From Eutrigla gurnardus (taxonomy: Eukaryota > Chordata > Actinopteri > Perciformes > Triglidae): a stretch of 64,000 nucleotides of DNA. The position numbers and the translations under genes were made by a program. The notes beneath the pieces are model-generated. The model was not told the origin of the DNA, ran no database searches, and worked only from the letters and a program-made list of their open reading frames with translations. Positions 48,620 through 61,956 of this stretch are shown here, in pieces; the stretch's first letter is position 1; each line of letters begins with the position of its first letter. The stretch is from NCBI GenBank assembly GCA_963514095.1, contig OY741282.1, forward strand, positions 12,424,347-12,488,346. The letters run 5' to 3'.

Positions 48620-51600
48620 ACACTGCTAGGGAAACTAAAAAATAATAATTGTTGCTTTTTAAGGTTATAATCTTGTTAGTGATTTCAGGTCATGTGATCC
48701 AGAATTACATGTGTCCGTTTACATTTTTGTGCATGCGTGTTTATCTCTGTGAGCACGGCATACATCATCACTTGTCACTTCATCGCAGTAAGTTCACTGT
48801 GTAGTCAGATGCTTTTTCCTTTTTCCCCCTGATTACTGACTAATATGATCCGACAGTAAATGTCACTGTAGCCGCTCTTCGCTGTAGCTGTCAAGTGAAA
48901 ACCTTTCATGTTTTAAATTTAGTTCAAGGATTACATGCTTTATAATGGGATGAGAAAGACGCACACTCCCCTCGATTCATGAAACCAGCGCAAAACCTAA
49001 TTAGAGAAATTCACAAACACACGGCCATCCACCTAAAAGTGGATCAAAAAAACAATACTGTAAACTGATGCAATTACATGACGACGTGTCGTGTAATTTA
49101 AAACAACTTCTGACTGCTGGAAACAATAAGTAAAAAGCTGCTTTGAATGTCAAGTTCACTGCTTCTAAGAGCCCCTTTGTGCCAAAAACATTGTGTGGGA
49201 TCCTGATATGAGCTGGAAACAGCGGTGGTCATTCCTCAACACAACCGCAGGCTTAATGGTTTTTTAAGGAAAACATCTTTTTGGTTGATTTTCAACCATG
49301 CAGACAGGTTCAACCCTGTGTGTACTCTTTGATCTGTCAGCTTGATTTCCCTGTGAAGTGTCTGCATGTATCTTGCAGCCACTGGACGCGTGCTCCTGGG
49401 TGGGCATGCATGTGAATTTGAATATGCATGTGTGTTTCTGCGTGTGTATGATTTCATGACTGAAGGCCATGTGTGCAGGAGTGTGTAACAGTGACATCAA
49501 GGGCTCGCCGTAGACGGGGGAACCTCGGGGAGTTAGTCGCATCAGCATTAGAGCCAGACACGCTCCTATCTGATGTGGTTGTCATGTCAAATTTAACCTT
49601 TGAGCCTGGCCTTGTTTTTTAGATTCAAATCTATAATAGTCATAATTATTTTCAATCTCTTCTTCTTCTCTTTTCATTTCATCCTCTTTTTTTCTCTCTC
49701 ATTCCGGTTTACTAGTGAAGCTTCTGTGTTTTAAGCACCTGCTTTGAGAACAGAGATCAGTCGTGTGGAAAAGCCCAACAGAGGCCTTCAAGGGCTGCGG
49801 ATCACAGGAAAAGTCAAATATTTGGGTATGGAGCGGCAGGGAGGTGCGCAGAAGAAATCGTTTCATCCCTCCTCCACAGATGAGGATTTCTGCAGCTGTC
49901 AAAATGCATCTTGGGGTTTTTTTTTGGGGGGGGGGGGATGAGTCCCGGCAGGTGACAGGGGTGAGATACATACACCAAAGAGGCTGATTACAATATCCAT
50001 CTGTTTGGCCAAGATGCTTGCCATTGTAGTCCAAAAAGGGAAACATCACTTCAAACTTCGGCTCTCATATTCCTTCTATGCATCATCTGACTCTTAGCTA
50101 ACAGTTAGTTTGTCTCCTTTAACTAAAGTACTGTATAATTAAAAACAATTTTAAAGATAAACCTCTTTGGAGAAAAGCTAAAAAAAAAAAGTAATTGGAT
50201 GAAGTCTGATGCCATGTAAGTAATCCACTTAATTTGAAATGAGTGACAACAACACTACATTTTTAGCCAAATCTACTTTGGAGTGTTTCAAAAGTCTGTG
50301 AAACCACAAAACCAGTCGCTGCACATTTCTTTGAGCTCACTGATAAGAACAGGGTAAGTGAAGAAGAGAGTTTCAAAATGGCCACCCGAGGGCTGCTGCT
50401 GTAGATATTTTTTGCCATTATAATACTTTAGTGCAATTGCCTTTTAATGCAGACGGTTTAAAAGCAGCACAGGTGGAGGATAAAATAACTGAGAAGTGAA
50501 TGTCACACTGTGACGTGAATATCTTCAGTTTAAAGCTGCATATTTTTTTTTGAGTGCTCGTGCCTGCAGAGAGGAAATCAGGAATCTCAAACACTTTACG
50601 TATGGTCATGAGCTTAATGTAGTCACGACAGGTACGAGAAGCCAAGGCGTTGCACACGATCCCTGTTTAATCTGCCATGCTGAGGTCCTGAGCACAGATT
50701 TGGCTCAAAAAACAGGGTGGAAACACAGAGGGGGTTTTTGTAACCAGCGAAATCACATTAGGAAGAACTTGAGAACTAATCGCTGGTACCATTTTCCAAA
50801 TGCACAGCCAATTGACCGGGCTGGTTCAGGATTTACAAGATCACTTTATCTCCCCCAACTTGACAAGACTGAGCTTTTGCCAAAAGAGCACTTTGGGGAT
50901 CTTTCAGGCAGAGCTGCATCGAAAAAAGCACATCGGGTCAGTTTAAAAAAAATGCTCCATGGATGCATTTTAGCTCGCTGCTGTGGTATATATTAGATGC
51001 ATTGATATCCCGCGTGGACCGACCTCATTTCGGCTGCTTGTACGAGTGAGGATCAGTATTTAAACCGGGATAATTGGCAGAGCTTCTTTATGTCTGTTGC
51101 CTGCTGTCATCTCTCTGCTCCAGTATTTTAGATATCTGCCACTGGGGAGTGTCAAAGAGATGTATGCAGTGGCTATGAGAGACTGTGAAGCCATCGCTAT
51201 CTGTGTGCTATTTATCTGCATTCTCCCCGTGGGTGACAGGGAATGTGGCTGAGCTGGGCTCCGGCTGAGCTCCGTCCTTGGAAGTGGGTGAGCGGCGGAC
51301 AGGCTGGGAGTTAGACAGATGCCCTCAGCTTACCACAGATCATTAATGCATGAGGAAGATGGAGATGGGCAGTATCCTGTTCCACTGGAGAAAAGGTCAC
51401 AGCCAGTGGAGACTGCAGAGGAGAGGCAACATGAGTTTGAGGGTGCAGGAGGACGCAAAGTATAGAAGTGAGATAAGTCGGATAAAACTGGAATAGTGAA
51501 GAGAATGGAAAAAGAGACATGAGGAGACATTTATCTCATTAACCCTTTGAATCGATAAGTACATTTACATGTACTGCAGGAACCTATTGACTGTGCTCCA

Positions 51601-53560
51601 AACAAGATTAATTAAAACGGTCTAACTGGGATGTTAACAGAAATACTCTGTTTATATTCCCGTTTACATCCTACGGAACGGAGCCAAATCGATGATGGCA
51701 GATGGTCCCTCCACTCCGATGTTGTTGTTGTTGTTGTTGTGGATGCTTAATCCTTCTAGGTACCTTTCTTCAATCAAATTGTGCAAAAACACAACGCTTT
51801 GAGCAATTTTTAAATTTTTTTTAAGGGAATACATGAAAGGATATTGTAATGGTGAAGCATTTGCGAAGGTGATGAAAAGCACCAGAGGGGGGGTTCGTCC
51901 CTAAGGGTGCTCTCGTATATGGCGAAACAATGGAAGAGACAAAGACTTGCATGTCTCAAGGAGTTTCTTTGGCATGTGTTGTCACACCCGAATACCACAC
52001 GATGCCATATAGATAGAGATGGTTTGATAAAGTATCGGGAGACAGATTGAAAACTTGAATAGATAAAAACACTGGAACATACACACAATGCAACTCGTGT
52101 TTTTGCTGGACCCTCTCGGCCTATCACATACCTGGGTGATCTCACTTGAGTGATTTTCAATAGAAGACGTTGTCTTCCGAGGCTGTGCGCCCTGCGACTA
52201 TTAACCAGACTTTTACATGGACGATTCATGGGTTTCCCTTTTTAATGCAGGAGCATGGCAACATGCCTCCACCTCTCTCCTCCTCCATCTCATGCTCCCT
52301 AGGAGAGCGAGTGGTGAACCATTTCGTGATTGCAAAACGGTTCCACACAATACACACAATATCCATTATTCAATTTCCCCCCCCCCCCCCACAAAAATGT
52401 TTCCCCCCGTTCTCATTTAATTTCGCAGAGACGAGCCTTTTAAGCCATTGTTGCGATTTTTGTCTTGCGAGTGTGCGCTCGTTCCTCACCGAACGCCGGG
52501 ATCCGCTCCGCTCAAGCGTGGCTGGTAAATGTCTGTTGTGGCTGGGAGGTCGGCGTGTTGTGGCTGGCTGTGCCTGTCGCTCCTCAGCCTGCCCGCGTGT
52601 CCATGGGGGGGCCCATCGCTTTCTGTCGCTGGGTGGTGGAGGTAACGGGTGGTGGAGTGCTGAGGGACAGGGTGGGGTGGAGTTGGGGAGGAGGGGGTGA
52701 GGGAGGGCACATACTTGCTCCTCATTGCCCCTCCATTATATGTGGTTGACCTATTTCAGCAGTGAGCAGGGGAGGGAGCTGGGAGGGGTAGATGGCAAAA
52801 TCACAGGCTGACAGGGGTCCCCTGGTGGGTGGGGATGGGTGTGTGATTCCCTAATGCAGTCACCCCTCACACACTCACACAAAACAAGCACACACACATT
52901 AACTGCCCTCCATCCCACCAAGTGGGTTTTGCCTCTTAACACACCATTAACAGGTGTGAGGTCTGCGCTTGTGTATGTCTTCCTCTTTGTGTGTGTGTGC
53001 GAGAAAGAAATGGGACTTTTTATCCGTCTCTCGGTGTTGGACAATTAATCAATACAGCGTGTATATGCATATATTTTAATATAATAATTTCTCTGGATAT
53101 ATTGGCACTAATATCTGAGCCCTTTATGGAAGCGTTTGCATTTTTGTTATGTATTTCCACTCATTTTATCCACGTCTGTACATGTGTGGATGTTGTCCAG
53201 CTGCTAATGAAAAACGAGCAATTCATTGCAGTATTAGCACGGCAAAACCAAGCAGCCAAAGACAAAAAACAAAAGTCTTTACCGGAGGTGAGTTTCCATC
53301 TTCGTACTCCATCTCTCTCTGCAGCTCTGACGTGTAACTGTATACGGTTTGGTTTTCATACTTTGGAGGGGGAGGGGGGAGAGAGACATTTAAACCCGTA
53401 TATAAAACGATTCCCCACAGAAAGGAATGAAGTGGTCACTCACGATTTATATGAGACGCACTCTGGCTCCAGGTGCGATCTGCCATCCATCTCAGCCGGA
53501 TATAGAAACAGTCCCGATATATCTGATGCTCTGATACCGTGTTTGACCAGAGTCACAGTG
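48620..53560. other. Intron 1 section, non-coding
   Basis: No exon is recognised. It contains a (GTT)n tract at about 51720-51739 and short poly-C/poly-G runs near 52377 and 49926. A 176-codon frame at 52170-52700 is Gly/Arg-rich and unrecognised. A 249-codon frame at 52991-53740 includes a translated GT tract, so it is not supported as a gene. Confidence 0.4.
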
Positions 53561-53564
53561 ACAA

Positions 53565-53566
<2 letters not shown>

Positions 53567-53610
<44 letters not shown>

Positions 53611-53620
53611 TGTGTGTGTG
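53567..53620 (+). repeat. (TG)n microsatellite, 54 bases
   Basis: A TG tract with one TA interruption. Confidence 0.93.
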
Positions 53621-54447
53621 GACACGTCTTCATCTGCCCACTTTTCTCAGTGTTTATTACACCATAAAGAAGCGGCGCAATTACTGTTCATTTGCCATCT
53701 TTTCCCGGAAGCTCCCCCTCTTATCCACACAGCCGTGTAGGGGAGGCGAAGGCAGGGGAGGTCATGTGATCGCAGACAGAAGTGGCTATTTGGCTTCGCC
53801 CGAATGCAATCGCTGATCCAAGCTGGCCGTGGCGTAGTGTACTGTATGAGAGCCAATGTGATACCCTATCCAATGTGTAATAGCAGCTATGTTGTCATTC
53901 CTCTGCAAGCCAATATCACAAGGGAAAGGAACTGTGTGTAATGGGCTGCGACAATGTTTTTTTGTCGTATAACAAGCCTTGTATGTGGATTTGACACGCG
54001 TGTGCAGGATTTTGGGGTACAGGACGTCTTTGGTGGGGACCCCGAACCAACACCCATGGCAATAACACACCCAGCACCCTTCTACATTTGTACACCTGCC
54101 TACTGTAGCCTATATATGTGCAGCAACCAGCATGTTGCATTTCCACTTGAATGCTTACAAAGCCCTTTTCATTTTGGGAAACAGCCCAACAAGCATCCCA
54201 GCTCCCCTTGAATAAACATGCGGGAAGAAACAATGGTGGCATTGAAAAACACGGTGAAAATTATACACCATGAAAACCATTGTGAGGCAGCCAAATGTGT
54301 TAGCGATTCGTGCCGGATTCCTGTGCCGCACCGCTAATTTCAGTGAACTCAGCATATATGCAATAGAAATGCACACCTAGTCCACATGAAAGAGCAGGTA
54401 TGCCACAGTTGCAAGGATGCAAGCCCAGTGAGGTTTATGGATTATTA

Positions 54448-54448
<1 letters not shown>

Positions 54449-54501
<53 letters not shown>
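54449..54501 (+). repeat. (TA)n microsatellite, about 53 bases
   Basis: A pure TA tract, self-complementary and able to extrude as a cruciform. Confidence 0.93.
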
Positions 54502-54505
<4 letters not shown>

Positions 54506-54988
54506 TGTATTCGATCAATAGAAAACCCATTGAATCCATTGGAAATGAAGGTAAATCAGCTTTTATAGTGTGATAAGACAAACATGATTAGAAGCAACAA
54601 TCAAAATAGAAAACAAACGAAATGAAGGATTTGATTTGAGAGAGACAGCTGTCGGCGTTTGCTGAGCAGTCTGTTCAGAAACAGTCGGTTTAGCGATCAG
54701 CTGGTCAAGGTGCTTTTGACGGCGAGGCTTGTTTACACAACGCTGGTGAACTTCGTCTGTGTTTTTGCTCCGGTTCTCAACAGAAACGCTGCTGTGTGTT
54801 TTTCAGAGCCCCATCCAATGGGCTCCACACAGTAAGTAAAGAATTAGCATGTTGTACAACAGCGAGCTTGTGTAACAGCATTAAGATTTTAACAGTATTA
54901 CAGCCATATCTAACACTCGAGCTGTTGGGCTCAAAGCAGCATAATAAATTACTGGAAAAGCGGATAGAGTTTGTGTTTTGTACGCATT

Positions 54989-55003
54989 TGTGTGTGTGTG
55001 TGT

Positions 55004-55042
<39 letters not shown>

Positions 55043-55060
55043 TGTGTGCGTGTGCGTGCA
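54989..55060 (+). repeat. Interrupted (TG)n microsatellite, about 72 bases
   Basis: A TG tract with TCTG and GCG interruptions spaced along it. Confidence 0.92.
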
Positions 55061-55152
55061 TGTCATAACCCTCAGGGCCAGATATAGAGTCATGTCTATT
55101 AGCAGGCTATTGCGGCTGGGGTCTTGTTTTTATTATCAGCATCATAACTGTG

Positions 55153-55154
<2 letters not shown>

Positions 55155-55237
<83 letters not shown>

Positions 55238-55267
55238 CGTGTGTGTGTGTGTTATGTGTGTGTGTGC
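55155..55267 (+). repeat. (TG)n microsatellite, about 113 bases
   Basis: The longest microsatellite in the window. It is a pure TG tract for about 78 bases, then interrupted by GCGTGCG and one TTA. Alternating purine-pyrimidine of this length readily forms Z-DNA. Confidence 0.95.
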
Positions 55268-55378
55268 CCTTTAATATATCATCTCCTGCTCTCCCTCTCC
55301 TGATCCCGGGGCTAAGATTTATGATTCTGCATTACATCTGCCTTGTCACATTAATTCAGCCATCACACACAGACACAC

Positions 55379-55402
55379 GTACACACACACACACACACAC
55401 AC
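55379..55402 (+). repeat. (AC)n microsatellite
   Basis: An AC tract of about 24 bases, opposite in orientation to the TG tract about 110 bases upstream, so the two could pair as inverted repeats. Confidence 0.9.
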
Positions 55403-55614
55403 ATACAGGCTACCTCATCCCCCCCCGACATAAACATGCACCCACAGCCAAAGCCTGCATTAGGGCATACACCCATGTTTGGTGTATTACAGCATACAAT
55501 AAATCCTGATCTTCTCATTTCCCATCACATCTGAGGTCTTTAGTAGATGGCTGCAGGTTCCTGTTTTTCAGCTCAGCTGCAGGGTTGGTGATACAGGAGA
55601 GGATGCCGTTCTCA

Positions 55615-55683
55615 AGAGAGAGAGAGAGATAGAGAGAGAGACATAGAGACAGAGAGAGAGAGAGAGTGAGAGAGAGAGAGAGA
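55615..55683 (+). repeat. Interrupted (GA)n microsatellite, about 69 bases
   Basis: GA units with ATA, ACA and GTG interruptions. Confidence 0.92.
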
Positions 55684-55805
55684 TGTTTAAAGAAAAGAGG
55701 AGCACTTCTGAAAGCACCGTATAGGCCTTTACGTGGTTCCCACCCTGCAATTTGATTGACGAGGCAAGAATGAGATTTAGGAGGTTGATTTAAGTGTGGA
55801 GGTTC

Positions 55806-55836
55806 TGTGTGTGTGTGTGTGTGTGTGTGTGCGTGC

Positions 55837-55895
<59 letters not shown>

Positions 55896-55912
55896 CGCGT
55901 GCGTGTGTGTGT
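55806..55912 (+). repeat. (TG)n microsatellite with GCGTGCG interruptions, about 107 bases
   Basis: A second very long TG tract, 540 bases from the previous one and carrying the same kind of GCGTGCG interruption. Confidence 0.95.
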
Positions 55913-56067
55913 CTCTCAGGGGATTAAGCAGGCAGCCAGATACAGTGACAGACATGGAGAATAGACTGTACTCTGGGGACTGTCTCACACATTCTGACAC
56001 ACTTCTAGGCTGTAGTGTCCTTCAGATAAAGTGCAGGGATTTTCTGTGTGACATATGAGTGCTTCAG

Positions 56068-56071
<4 letters not shown>

Positions 56072-56135
<64 letters not shown>
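56072..56135 (+). repeat. Compound (TA)n(TG)n microsatellite
   Basis: A 43-base TA tract (56072-56114) runs directly into about 21 bases of TG. Confidence 0.93.
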
Positions 56136-57451
56136 AAATGTGTGTATATATGTAGGGGATGGCTCCTCCATACTCCTCTGCAAAATGACACTCTTGGCTT
56201 GAGAACACACCATGAAGGACTGACTGGATAATTGCTGTCATTTGGACTGGCGATTATCACCCCCGTCATCCATACATCCATGTGCGTATGTCTTTATGAA
56301 AATATGTAATCATAACATACTGGATGTGTTTCCGCCTCTCCTGTTGCCACAGCTCTGTGCATCAAGCAAAAACTCCTCAACTTAATAACATGTATCTGTG
56401 TTATGACAGAATAATGGTCCAGCACATTAGAAATAATAACAATAAGGATTTCTTCGTTGTCAGCGGGACAGAGCAGCCGAGTTTCAAAAGGCGACATCTC
56501 ACAGCAAATGTTTTATATTCAAAACACATTAAATGATTCCTTTTTAAATTCTTGTGCGTTAGGTTTTGCATGCTATGACTGTGACGCTATTCTCCAACCT
56601 AGTTAGCAACTACAGCCATTAGTAGTGTTGGAGTGGAAGGGAAAGGGAAAGAGTCGCTGCCCGCTGCTCCGGGCCAATTAGACAAAGCAGTGGCCTCGCC
56701 TCGAACCAGTGGGCACAGTGAGGGGTCAGCGAGTGTGAGGCGTCTCCACTCCACAGCCCAACCGCTCCACACGAGGTAGGGTGACGGCCCGTCTGGCTTT
56801 GGGGGGGCACCCAGGGGTGTGACATGTGACAAGTGAATGGGCATGCCGTGTCCGTCCTAGAAGGACCAGTCATTATGACCGCAAGGGAAGTCGAGCAAGA
56901 GGCTTCTGCATGCAGCGGCTGCTTCGAAACTGCATTAAAGTGTTTGTGCATCGGTGAGCGTGCGTGTTTGGCGAGCAGTGGGTGGGCAGCGAGGCACGGG
57001 GGCATGACACATATTTATATTGACACCTGTCATTGAGGCCTTGAAGCACAAAGACAGAGAGCAGAAAGCTAATTAGGGTTTGTATCGGGACCGTCTGTGT
57101 TGGACGCCCCGGTCTACCTCTTTGGAAGGTGTGAGGTCAGACCCCCCTCTCCCTTTTCCCTCGCCTGTCTCTCGCGTGGACTCTACTCACAGAGCGATGT
57201 CTGCGCCGCACTGCACTGCACCGTAAATTAGTCCCGGGCGGTGACATGGTGCTTGCCGGGTAATTTGGACAATGGGGCGTTTGACAGCTCACCCATCACG
57301 GCTACAGCGCCCCGGGGAGTCACTACTCCTCCTGAGCTTTTCTCGCTCTCGTCCCTCGGTGCTGATGGAGTGACTCTCTAAGTAGCAGCATCATTCTCCA
57401 ATCAACCACCAAAATGGCTTTTCATCCAGGAGGGAGAAAATGGGGGAGAGG

Positions 57452-57506
57452 GGAGGAGGAGGAGGAGGAGGAGGAGGAGGAGGAGGAGGAGGAGGAGGAG
57501 GGGGGA
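57452..57506 (+). repeat. (GGA)n microsatellite, about 55 bases
   Basis: A pure GGA triplet array ending in a short G run. It reads as poly-Pro in one reverse frame. All-purine on one strand, so it can form G-quadruplex or triplex structures. Confidence 0.93.
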
Positions 57507-58518
57507 TATACAGCACACAGAGAACGTTGGAAAACCATAACTGCAGGAGAGTGGAGCAGAAAAAACATTTAGATGAGCAGCAGAAAAACAGAGGTTGTGA
57601 ATAAGAGGAATAAAATAACCAGATCCCAGAATTATAATGCATGAATAAAAGGATTTTTATTTGGTCAAGCATTAAAAAAAGCTTTTAATGAATCGCCGCT
57701 TTAAGGACATGCAACTGATCAGTATGCACACAAACACAGGATCTCAGTATAAATGATTAAAGGAATGGAAAACAGCTAAATGCTTTGTAATTGCCAGTGA
57801 TAATTACTTGTTTGTGCCTCAAAGCAATGTGACCTTTTCTCATCTTAGATGGTAAAACCTAGACTGGCCAGATAGTATTGATGTCTGTTGTTTGTATATT
57901 CTACAAAGATCACTTTCCCATCTCGTAGTCATCCTGACCTCTCTACGGAAAATTCTTACTTACAGAAAGAGAAAGAGTCTGTTCACCTCTGCTTATCCCA
58001 CTGAATAAAGCTCATTATTGTCTTTTTATTTGAAGAATGGAGAATAATCGATAATACGATGTGTTATCCATTGCTGTTACCTGAAGAAACAGTGCATTCT
58101 TGCGGCAGGAAACCTTCAAATGTGTGATGACGTGGATGAAAATCTATTTAAACTTCTAAGTATTTTTTTTTTAGACTTAATTATCATGATGTTTTGACCT
58201 TGCCTTTCCTGGCGCTGTGATGCGACTGGACAGACAGTGGCCAAAGCCTAGCATGACCCTGGCAAAGACCAGCTGCCTCCTGCCAGAGAGCAGCCAGAGT
58301 GGACCAAGTGAAGGTCGGGGATGAGGACTGGAGAGAACATGTAACCCCCCCCCCCTCCACCATGAGAAAGACATGACTGGCTGCACAAGGACAGGAAGAG
58401 GAGGAAATGGTTCTGTGCTCTCCACTGTTTGTGTTTTTTACTAGATGTTGTTTTTATGTGAGATTCTTCTCTTTCTGTCCTCTTAGTAATCCTGAGGTCA
58501 CTGCGGGAGATATTTGTA

Positions 58519-58539
58519 GGGGGGGGGGGGGGGGGGGGG
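58519..58539 (+). repeat. Poly-G homopolymer, 21 bases
   Basis: An uninterrupted G run after TATTTGTA. Confidence 0.9.
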
Positions 58540-61500
58540 AAACCACGGGGTACTGTTTATCGCCTGAAAGACCATTTCTTGGTAGATAGATTTAAAACGC
58601 TTATCTCCAGGCCCACTCCTCAGTTCTACGACTGCTTTCTGTGTGTTTGCACTTTACCACAGTGGGCTAAATCAATTTGTGTGCAGATTCATTTTTTTCC
58701 AATTACATCACATACTCTAGTAAAGATAAGGCCCGTGAATTGGCCCGCTCCATAATGCCCTGATTGAATTATTCATTTGGTTTATTTGGCGATTAGGTCA
58801 TTGGGATTCCGGCCTCCAACGAGGCGACCGTAGGCCGTAACCCGATCGTGGAGGTGAACGTGGGACTTTAACTTTGAGGAGCGTCTGCTTGTTTTTTATT
58901 TGTGACATCTCCTCCCTTGCTAGCTGGTGTGATGGCAGGATTTTCCCAGAGATGAAATATGAGTGTGCTTAGCACGCGCCGGCAGAGAGGCTCGGAGAGC
59001 ACGGGGGCGAAGGAGGGGGGGTCGCCAGCCCCCCCAACAGTAATCAATAAATACCTGCTGCAGCCAAGCGTTAGATGGGGCCCTGCAGACAATGTGTGTA
59101 GACACATTAGTGTATATGAAGCACTTGGCTGGAAAGAGACATTAGAGTGGGAGCAAGCCTCCGCTCACTTTGCCGGTTTCTCGTGGAGCTTCGAAAGGAT
59201 TTTTTTTATTTTTTTTGCTTTAAGAACAACAGCCATACATATTGATTGAAGCCACCGGGATGTATGGGTCCAATACTAACAAGTATTGACGGTAGGAGGT
59301 CGTTACCATTGATTTATGTTCACTCAATATAATGGGTAGGTGTGCTCAAAGTACATTTATAGGGAGGTCTGATTGACAGTCTATTTATCCTGCTTCAATT
59401 GACATGACAGCTGAGTGGTTTATTATTCTGCTTGACCACTCAGCTGCGAACCACCTCTTGTCCTTCCCCCCGTCGCGGCATAGCAAAAAATATTAGCTAG
59501 TAAAAACTCTCCGTTGCCTCTCTGGCCAAACCACTTACCGATCTTTTCCTCCATGCGGAGCGGGAATGCATATAAGAATGATGAGAAGGCACGAGGGACA
59601 GGGGAGGAGGGTAAAGAGGATAAATAGGAATAAAACAGGAATGAAAGAGGGATAAGATTTATGCCAGTGTTCGTCCTCGTTCATGCTTGACTCTCCCCTG
59701 ATTGAAGGGAAACATTGGCCCCACTGATACAGTGCTTTTCCTCGGGACAATAAATCTACGTGAGTACAGAGAGAATAGAGAGAGCTTATCTTGCACAGCG
59801 GTGTCAGAGCCCGGCATTCAAAAGCTGTTATCGCAGACAGTCACATATATATGGTAGAAGAAATATAGTCGTAGAGATATTCAGCGTGGGCGTGCAGGAA
59901 AACAGGTGATACACCCTCTAGGACTGCATGTTAAGTACATTCAGCAGTTTAATGCTTGGCATTTTCATGTGTATTAATATCACACATCTCTATTTGTCTT
60001 TCTCTATCATATTCTAGTTATTGCTTGATTTGGATCGGGGATGTAACCACATAATATTATTAATCTCACGTGTGCTCTGCTCGCTTTACACAAATCCTTC
60101 TTTTCGATCTTGAGTTGGCAAATTCCCAGAGCATCTTTCTCGGAAAGTCGACTTCGGCCTCCTGTTGACACGTGACGTCAAAAAATGTGAAATTACCGGA
60201 GCGTTTATGCTCTGAAGTGCATTTGGGAAATGGCAACGTGGCGCTTCGATGTCTTCGCCCGGCTGGGCACAGTCTCGACGTTTGATGCGTACCGGGGGTT
60301 TCCTGTCGTCAGTTTTTCACTGTCCTCAGCACAATAGACGTCATTAATGTGACTGAGGTATTGATGGTCCAGTAACAGTGGTCTACTGATTGCAGTGGTT
60401 AGGGGGTAATAATGCTTCAGGAGGTTTTGCTGGAGCTCGTTTTAAGGACTACTTGGACTGCACTTGCTGCCAGTGCTCATTTCTAATGGAGACTATTGAT
60501 ATAAGGTCGACATTAACCCCCGTCTTAGATCCAGTCAGCTGATGGTCACCCAGACAACCCTAACGGAAAATACTGTCAATATAAACGTTGCAGAAAAAAA
60601 ATGAGGAGGATTCTGTAGTCGGCTAATTGGACAGGCCATTTGGATCTTGGTGATAGTCTATATTCAGACTAGACCAGTTCTACAGGGTGCACATTCTAAC
60701 CCATACACTTGATGTGAATTTCCGTGTGCTTGTGTTTGGTGTGGGTGTTCTCCATGAAGCCATTTACGTATTTATGTAACAGAGTTTTTTTATGCTATTT
60801 GTGGCATGTGTGACATTTCTTTTACAGCTCTGTTCGTCTCATCAGAGACCGTGCTTTGATACGCAGCCGTGCCAGTATTTAGGAATGCCTTAGAATTACT
60901 CAAGTCCAAAATGCAATCGTCCCTTAATATTGCTCCACTCCCACAACTATTGGAGTTGACTCAAGAACAACAGAGGCCCTCTCTTACCTCTCCCACTTGC
61001 TTGTCTTCATTTGATTACATCTCATCCTTCTTGAAATTCTTCTTCATAACCCTTTTTTTGCCCTCAACCTGATGAATTCATTGGCAATGCAATCCATTCA
61101 TTAGTTTTATTTTGAGGGCAATATGCAGCTCATTTTTCTTCAGAACTTTTTTTGTGTAGTTGGGATGTGGGACCGATCTAATATTCAATTTGGATCTTAA
61201 AATATTCAGTAATAAGACTTACAATACGAGTTAGGAAAACTCACCCCAATTACGGAGCAAAATACAATTTGAATAAAAAGCGCTGCGAGGACATATTTCA
61301 TTAAATTTTAAACACTCAATATGGAAGCAAAATTTTCTGATTAAAATCAAGCCACAGAATTACAAATGCTTGGGAAAATCCATATTGCATATCAAACAGT
61401 GGAGGCATGCCATATTAATGCTCATATTAAAGGGATATGACACTTAAAAACAGAGGGGAAAAGTATTTCATAATGCGTATTTGATTTGTGCAAGCGTGGT

Positions 61501-61920
61501 TTCATGTTCTTAAGTGCTGGGCTTGTGTTTATACACACCCAGTATCCGAACCAGTCGCATCATCTTGAACGTGAACGATGCTGAAACTATTTTAGTGTGA
61601 ACCGGTCTCATCATTGCATATGAATGGAGACAGTGTGAGAGGCAGCCAGAGGAGAAAAAAAAAGTCATGTTTCTCTTTGAGCTTCTTGTTGCTCTCAGTA
61701 TTCTGTTCACCAGGGAGGGAGGGAGGAGGTGCTGGGAGTTGGGTTTTGGGGGTGGGGGTGGGGGGGCTGTGTGATTGGAAGGAGTCAGGGTCTTTCATTT
61801 TGTCATATGGTGTCTTTTTTCATTTCGGGGCTGATTTTTCACTGGAGGGCTAGTTCCATTCACTTGAATTTATTATTTCTCCCACTGAGGAAGTTGACGA
61901 ATTTGAATATCTGTGAGTGA

Positions 61921-61956
61921 GTGTGTGTGTGTGTGTGTGTGTGTGAGTGTGTGTGA
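61921..61956 (+). repeat. (GT)n microsatellite with GA interruption
   Basis: A GT tract followed by GAGTGTGTGTGAGAGA. Confidence 0.9.

Larger units (their letters stand above)
56140..61915. other. Intron 1 section, non-coding
   Basis: No exon is recognised. Apart from the GGA and poly-G tracts, the sequence is unique-looking, with several AT-rich stretches (57600-58200, 59850-60100, 61080-61480). Confidence 0.4.

Noticed and set aside
52991..53740. Longest open reading frame, 249 codons, + strand
   Set aside because: It runs through a (TG)n tract that yields a Cys-Val repeat, shows no known domain, and mixes unrelated intron sequence. Chance absence of stops is the better explanation.
55515..56000. 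161-codon reverse-strand frame with His-Thr and Leu-Ser repeats
   Set aside because: It is a direct translation of the AC/TG and GA microsatellites.
57391..57672. Reverse-strand frame with a long poly-proline stretch
   Set aside because: It is the (GGA)n array read on the other strand.
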